The notes beneath the pieces are model-generated. The model was not told where the DNA came from. It searched no databases and was given only the letters and a program-made list of their open reading frames with translations. From NCBI RefSeq assembly GCF_030145815.1, contig NZ_JAIXHL010000020.1, forward strand, positions 1-64,000: a DNA stretch of 64,000 bases, read 5' to 3'. Origin of the DNA: Sphingomonas sp. (GTDB lineage: Bacteria; Pseudomonadota; Alphaproteobacteria; Sphingomonadales; Sphingomonadaceae). The position numbers and the translations under genes were made by a program. Below, piece by piece: positions 61,743 to 64,000 of the stretch (positions are counted from its first letter, which is position 1; every line of letters begins with the position of its first letter).

Positions 61743-64000
61743 ATGTCCGAAGAAGCCAATATCCAGTTTTCCGAGCGCGAGGCACTGCTGTTCCACTCGG
61801 AGGGCCGGCCCGGCAAGATCGAGATCGTGGCAAGCAAGCCACTGACCACGCAGCGCGATTTGGCGCTCGCTTACTCCCCCGGTGTCGCGGTCCCGGTTCA
61901 GGCGATCGCCGATGATCCCGCCACCGCCTATGACTATACCGCCAAGGGCAACCTCGTCGCGGTCATCTCCAATGGCACCGCGATTCTAGGCATGGGCAAT
62001 CTGGGGGCATTGGCGTCCAAGCCCGTGATGGAGGGCAAGGCGGTGCTGTTCAAGCGCTTCGCCGATGTCGATTCGATCGATCTCGAGGTGAAGACCGAGG
62101 ATGTCGACGCCTTCATCAACTGCGTCGAACTGCTCGAACCCAGCTTTGGCGGCATCAACCTTGAGGATATCAAGGCGCCTGAATGCTTTATCATCGAGCA
62201 GACGCTGCGCGAGCGGATGAACATCCCGGTGTTCCATGACGACCAGCATGGCACCGCGATCATTACCGCCGCCGGACTGATCAACGCCTGCCTGCTCACC
62301 GGCCGCAACCTGGCCGATATCAAGGTGGTGGTGAACGGCGCGGGTGCCGCCGCCATCGCCTGCACCGAACTCATGAAAGCGATGGGCGTGCGGCACGAAA
62401 ACGTGCTGATGTGCGACCGCACTGGCGTCATCACCACCGATCGCGAAGGCGTGAACCAGTGGCAGTCGGCGCATGCCGCCACCACCGATCGCCGCACTCT
62501 GACCGAAGCTTTGGTCGGCGCCGACGTGTTCCTCGGCCTGTCCGCCGCCGGCGCGCTGAAGCCCGAGATGGTCAAGGACATGGCCCCCGCGCCGATCATC
62601 TTCGCCATGGCCAATCCGGAGCCCGAGATCCGCCCCGAACTGGCCAAGGCCGCACGCCCCGATGCGATCATCGCCACCGGCCGCTCGGACTATCCCAATC
62701 AGGTCAACAACGTCCTCGGCTTCCCCTTCATCTTCCGCGGCGCGCTCGACGTGCGCGCGACGGCGGTGAATGAGGAGATGAAGATCGCCGCCGCCCGCGC
62801 CATCGCCGAACTCGCGCGTGAACAGGTGCCCGAGGAAGTCGCGCTCGCCTATGGCAAGGCGCACAGCTTCGGCCCCGAATATATCATCCCCGCGCCGTTC
62901 GACCCGCGCCTGATGGAAGTCGTGTCGATGGCGGTGGCCAAGGCGGCGATGGACTCGGGCGTCGCGACCAAGCCGATCCTCGACATGGCCGCCTATCGCC
63001 ACACGCTGCGCGGTCGCCTCAACCCGACCACGTCGGTGCTGACACTCGCCTATGAAGGCGCGCGCGCGCATCCCAAGCGCGTGATCTTCGCCGAGGCGGA
63101 AGAGGAAGTCGTGCTGCGTGCGGCCATCGCCTTCCGCGACGGCGGTTATGGCACGCCAGTGTTGGTCGGCCGCGACGACGTGCCGGAACGGCTGCGCGCG
63201 CTCGGCGTCAGCGATCCCGACAGTTTCGAACTGCACAACAGCCGCAACTCGCCGCTCGTCCCGGCGATGGTCGACTTCCTCTACAACCGGCTCCAGCGCC
63301 GTGGCTATCTGCGCCGCGATTGCGAGCGGATGGTGAACCAGGATCGCAACATCTTCGGCTCGCTGCTGCTGCAGCTGGGGGAGGGCGATGCGATGATCAC
63401 CGGCGTCACCCGCACCTATTCGCAGACGCTGCGCGAAGTGCGCCGCGTGATCGACGTCGCCGATGGCCGCACCGCGTTCGGCATGCACTTGATGGTCGGC
63501 CAGTCGCACACGGTGTTCATCGCCGACACCACGGTCAATGAACGCCCGAGTGCCGAGGAACTGGCCGACATCGCCGAACAGACCGCGCAGGTCGCACGCC
63601 AGATGGGCCACGAACCGCGCGTCGCGTTCCTCAGCTATTCGAACTTCGGCAACCCGAAGGGCGCGTTCCTCGAAAATATCCGCGACGCGGTGAAGGTGCT
63701 CGACGGGCGCGGCGTCAGCTTCGAATATGAAGGCGAAATGGCCCCCGACGTGGCGCTCAACCCGCGTCAGCTCGCCAACTATCCGTTCGCCCGCCTGTCC
63801 GGCCCGGCCAACATCCTGATCATGCCGGGCCTCCAGTCCGCGCATATCTCGGCCAAGCTGCTGCGTGAGCTGGGCGGCGACAGCATGATCGGCCCGATGC
63901 TGGTCGGCATGGAAAAGCCGGTCCAGGTCGCCCCGATGACCAGCAGCGCGGGCGACCTGGTGACGCTCGCGGTGCTCGCAGCGGGCGGGATCGCGCGTTA
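61743..64000 (+). CDS. maeB: NADP-dependent malic enzyme with phosphotransacetylase-like domain (stop cut by window end)
   Basis: The 752 visible codons cover the whole protein; the last two bases TA are the start of a stop codon completed outside. The N-terminal half is malic enzyme (YTAKGNLVAVISNGTAILGMGN, FHDDQHGTAIITAAGLINA, VVNGAGAAAIACTELMKAMG), and the C-terminal half resembles phosphotransacetylase (AHPKRVIFAEAEEEVVLRAA, ITGVTRTYSQTLREV). It decarboxylates malate to pyruvate and supplies NADPH; the PTA-like half is regulatory in MaeB, binding acetyl-CoA. The ATG at 61743 follows GGGAGAG. Confidence 0.94.
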   Translation, partial: MSEEANIQFSEREALLFHSEGRPGKIEIVASKPLTTQRDLALAYSPGVAVPVQAIADDPATAYDYTAKGNLVAVISNGTAILGMGNLGALASKPVMEGKAVLFKRFADVDSIDLEVKTEDVDAFINCVELLEPSFGGINLEDIKAPECFIIEQTLRERMNIPVFHDDQHGTAIITAAGLINACLLTGRNLADIKVVVNGAGAAAIACTELMKAMGVRHENVLMCDRTGVITTDREGVNQWQSAHAATTDRRTLTEALVGADVFLGLSAAGALKPEMVKDMAPAPIIFAMANPEPEIRPELAKAARPDAIIATGRSDYPNQVNNVLGFPFIFRGALDVRATAVNEEMKIAAARAIAELAREQVPEEVALAYGKAHSFGPEYIIPAPFDPRLMEVVSMAVAKAAMDSGVATKPILDMAAYRHTLRGRLNPTTSVLTLAYEGARAHPKRVIFAEAEEEVVLRAAIAFRDGGYGTPVLVGRDDVPERLRALGVSDPDSFELHNSRNSPLVPAMVDFLYNRLQRRGYLRRDCERMVNQDRNIFGSLLLQLGEGDAMITGVTRTYSQTLREVRRVIDVADGRTAFGMHLMVGQSHTVFIADTTVNERPSAEELADIAEQTAQVARQMGHEPRVAFLSYSNFGNPKGAFLENIRDAVKVLDGRGVSFEYEGEMAPDVALNPRQLANYPFARLSGPANILIMPGLQSAHISAKLLRELGGDSMIGPMLVGMEKPVQVAPMTSSAGDLVTLAVLAAGGIAR

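Overview
The window is GC-rich DNA from an alphaproteobacterium, most likely a sphingomonad (Sphingomonas or a close relative). Pointers are the alphaproteobacterial SOS box GTTC-N7-GTTC / GAAC-N7-GAAC upstream of uvrA and in the uvrB upstream region, an alphaproteobacterial-type sigma-32 promoter (CTTG-N17-CCTATAT) upstream of dnaK, a large TonB-dependent receptor, and dispersed GTC(G/A)CCCCGG palindromes between genes. The species call is inference.

Layout. (1) 1-9461 is the right end of an integrated mobile element: an IS3-type fragment, a DUF2493 gene cut by it, a small TraC-like gene, a probable oriT region, a trwA-trwB-trwC-like operon (RHH accessory protein, coupling protein, MobF relaxase/helicase), a VirB1-like transglycosylase, an AlpA-like small DNA-binding protein and a tyrosine integrase next to the 3' end of tRNA-Thr(TGT). 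The left end and the mating-pair-formation genes lie outside the window. (2) 9.5-23.4 kb is core chromosome: a FixJ-type regulator with a MASE1/CHASE/PAS hybrid kinase, tRNA-Pro(GGG), yajC-secD-secF, hydrolase, glycosyltransferase, glycine-zipper and cupin genes. (3) 23.4-24.5 kb has no convincing protein gene; it holds a run of UUCG-capped hairpins on one strand and two palindromic repeat elements. (4) 24.5-34.6 kb: TSUP transporter, dnaK-dnaJ, copper chaperone, pseudouridine synthase, a collagen-like secreted protein and a four-gene cluster of unknown function. (5) 34.7-44.3 kb: uvrA (with a palindromic repeat element inside the reading frame), an AT-richer RloC/PrrC-like ATPase, a histone-H1-like membrane protein, a cold-shock gene and small genes. 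(6) 44.4-64 kb: TonB receptor, ligA, a frameshifted oligopeptidase, uvrB, a methyltransferase, a structured element encoding an 18-aa peptide, mutS, a ParE-type toxin-antitoxin pair and maeB, whose stop codon is cut by the window edge after its first two bases.

Four DNA repair genes (uvrA, uvrB, ligA, mutS) sit within 27 kb. The least explained signals are regulatory: a duplicated intergenic module of exact 11-bp-spaced GTCGCG direct repeats upstream of the cold-shock gene and uvrB; a short mRNA whose ribosome-binding site matches the universal 16S rRNA 3' tail over 14 nt; the UUCG-hairpin region; and a hairpin that hides the ribosome-binding site of a methyltransferase gene.
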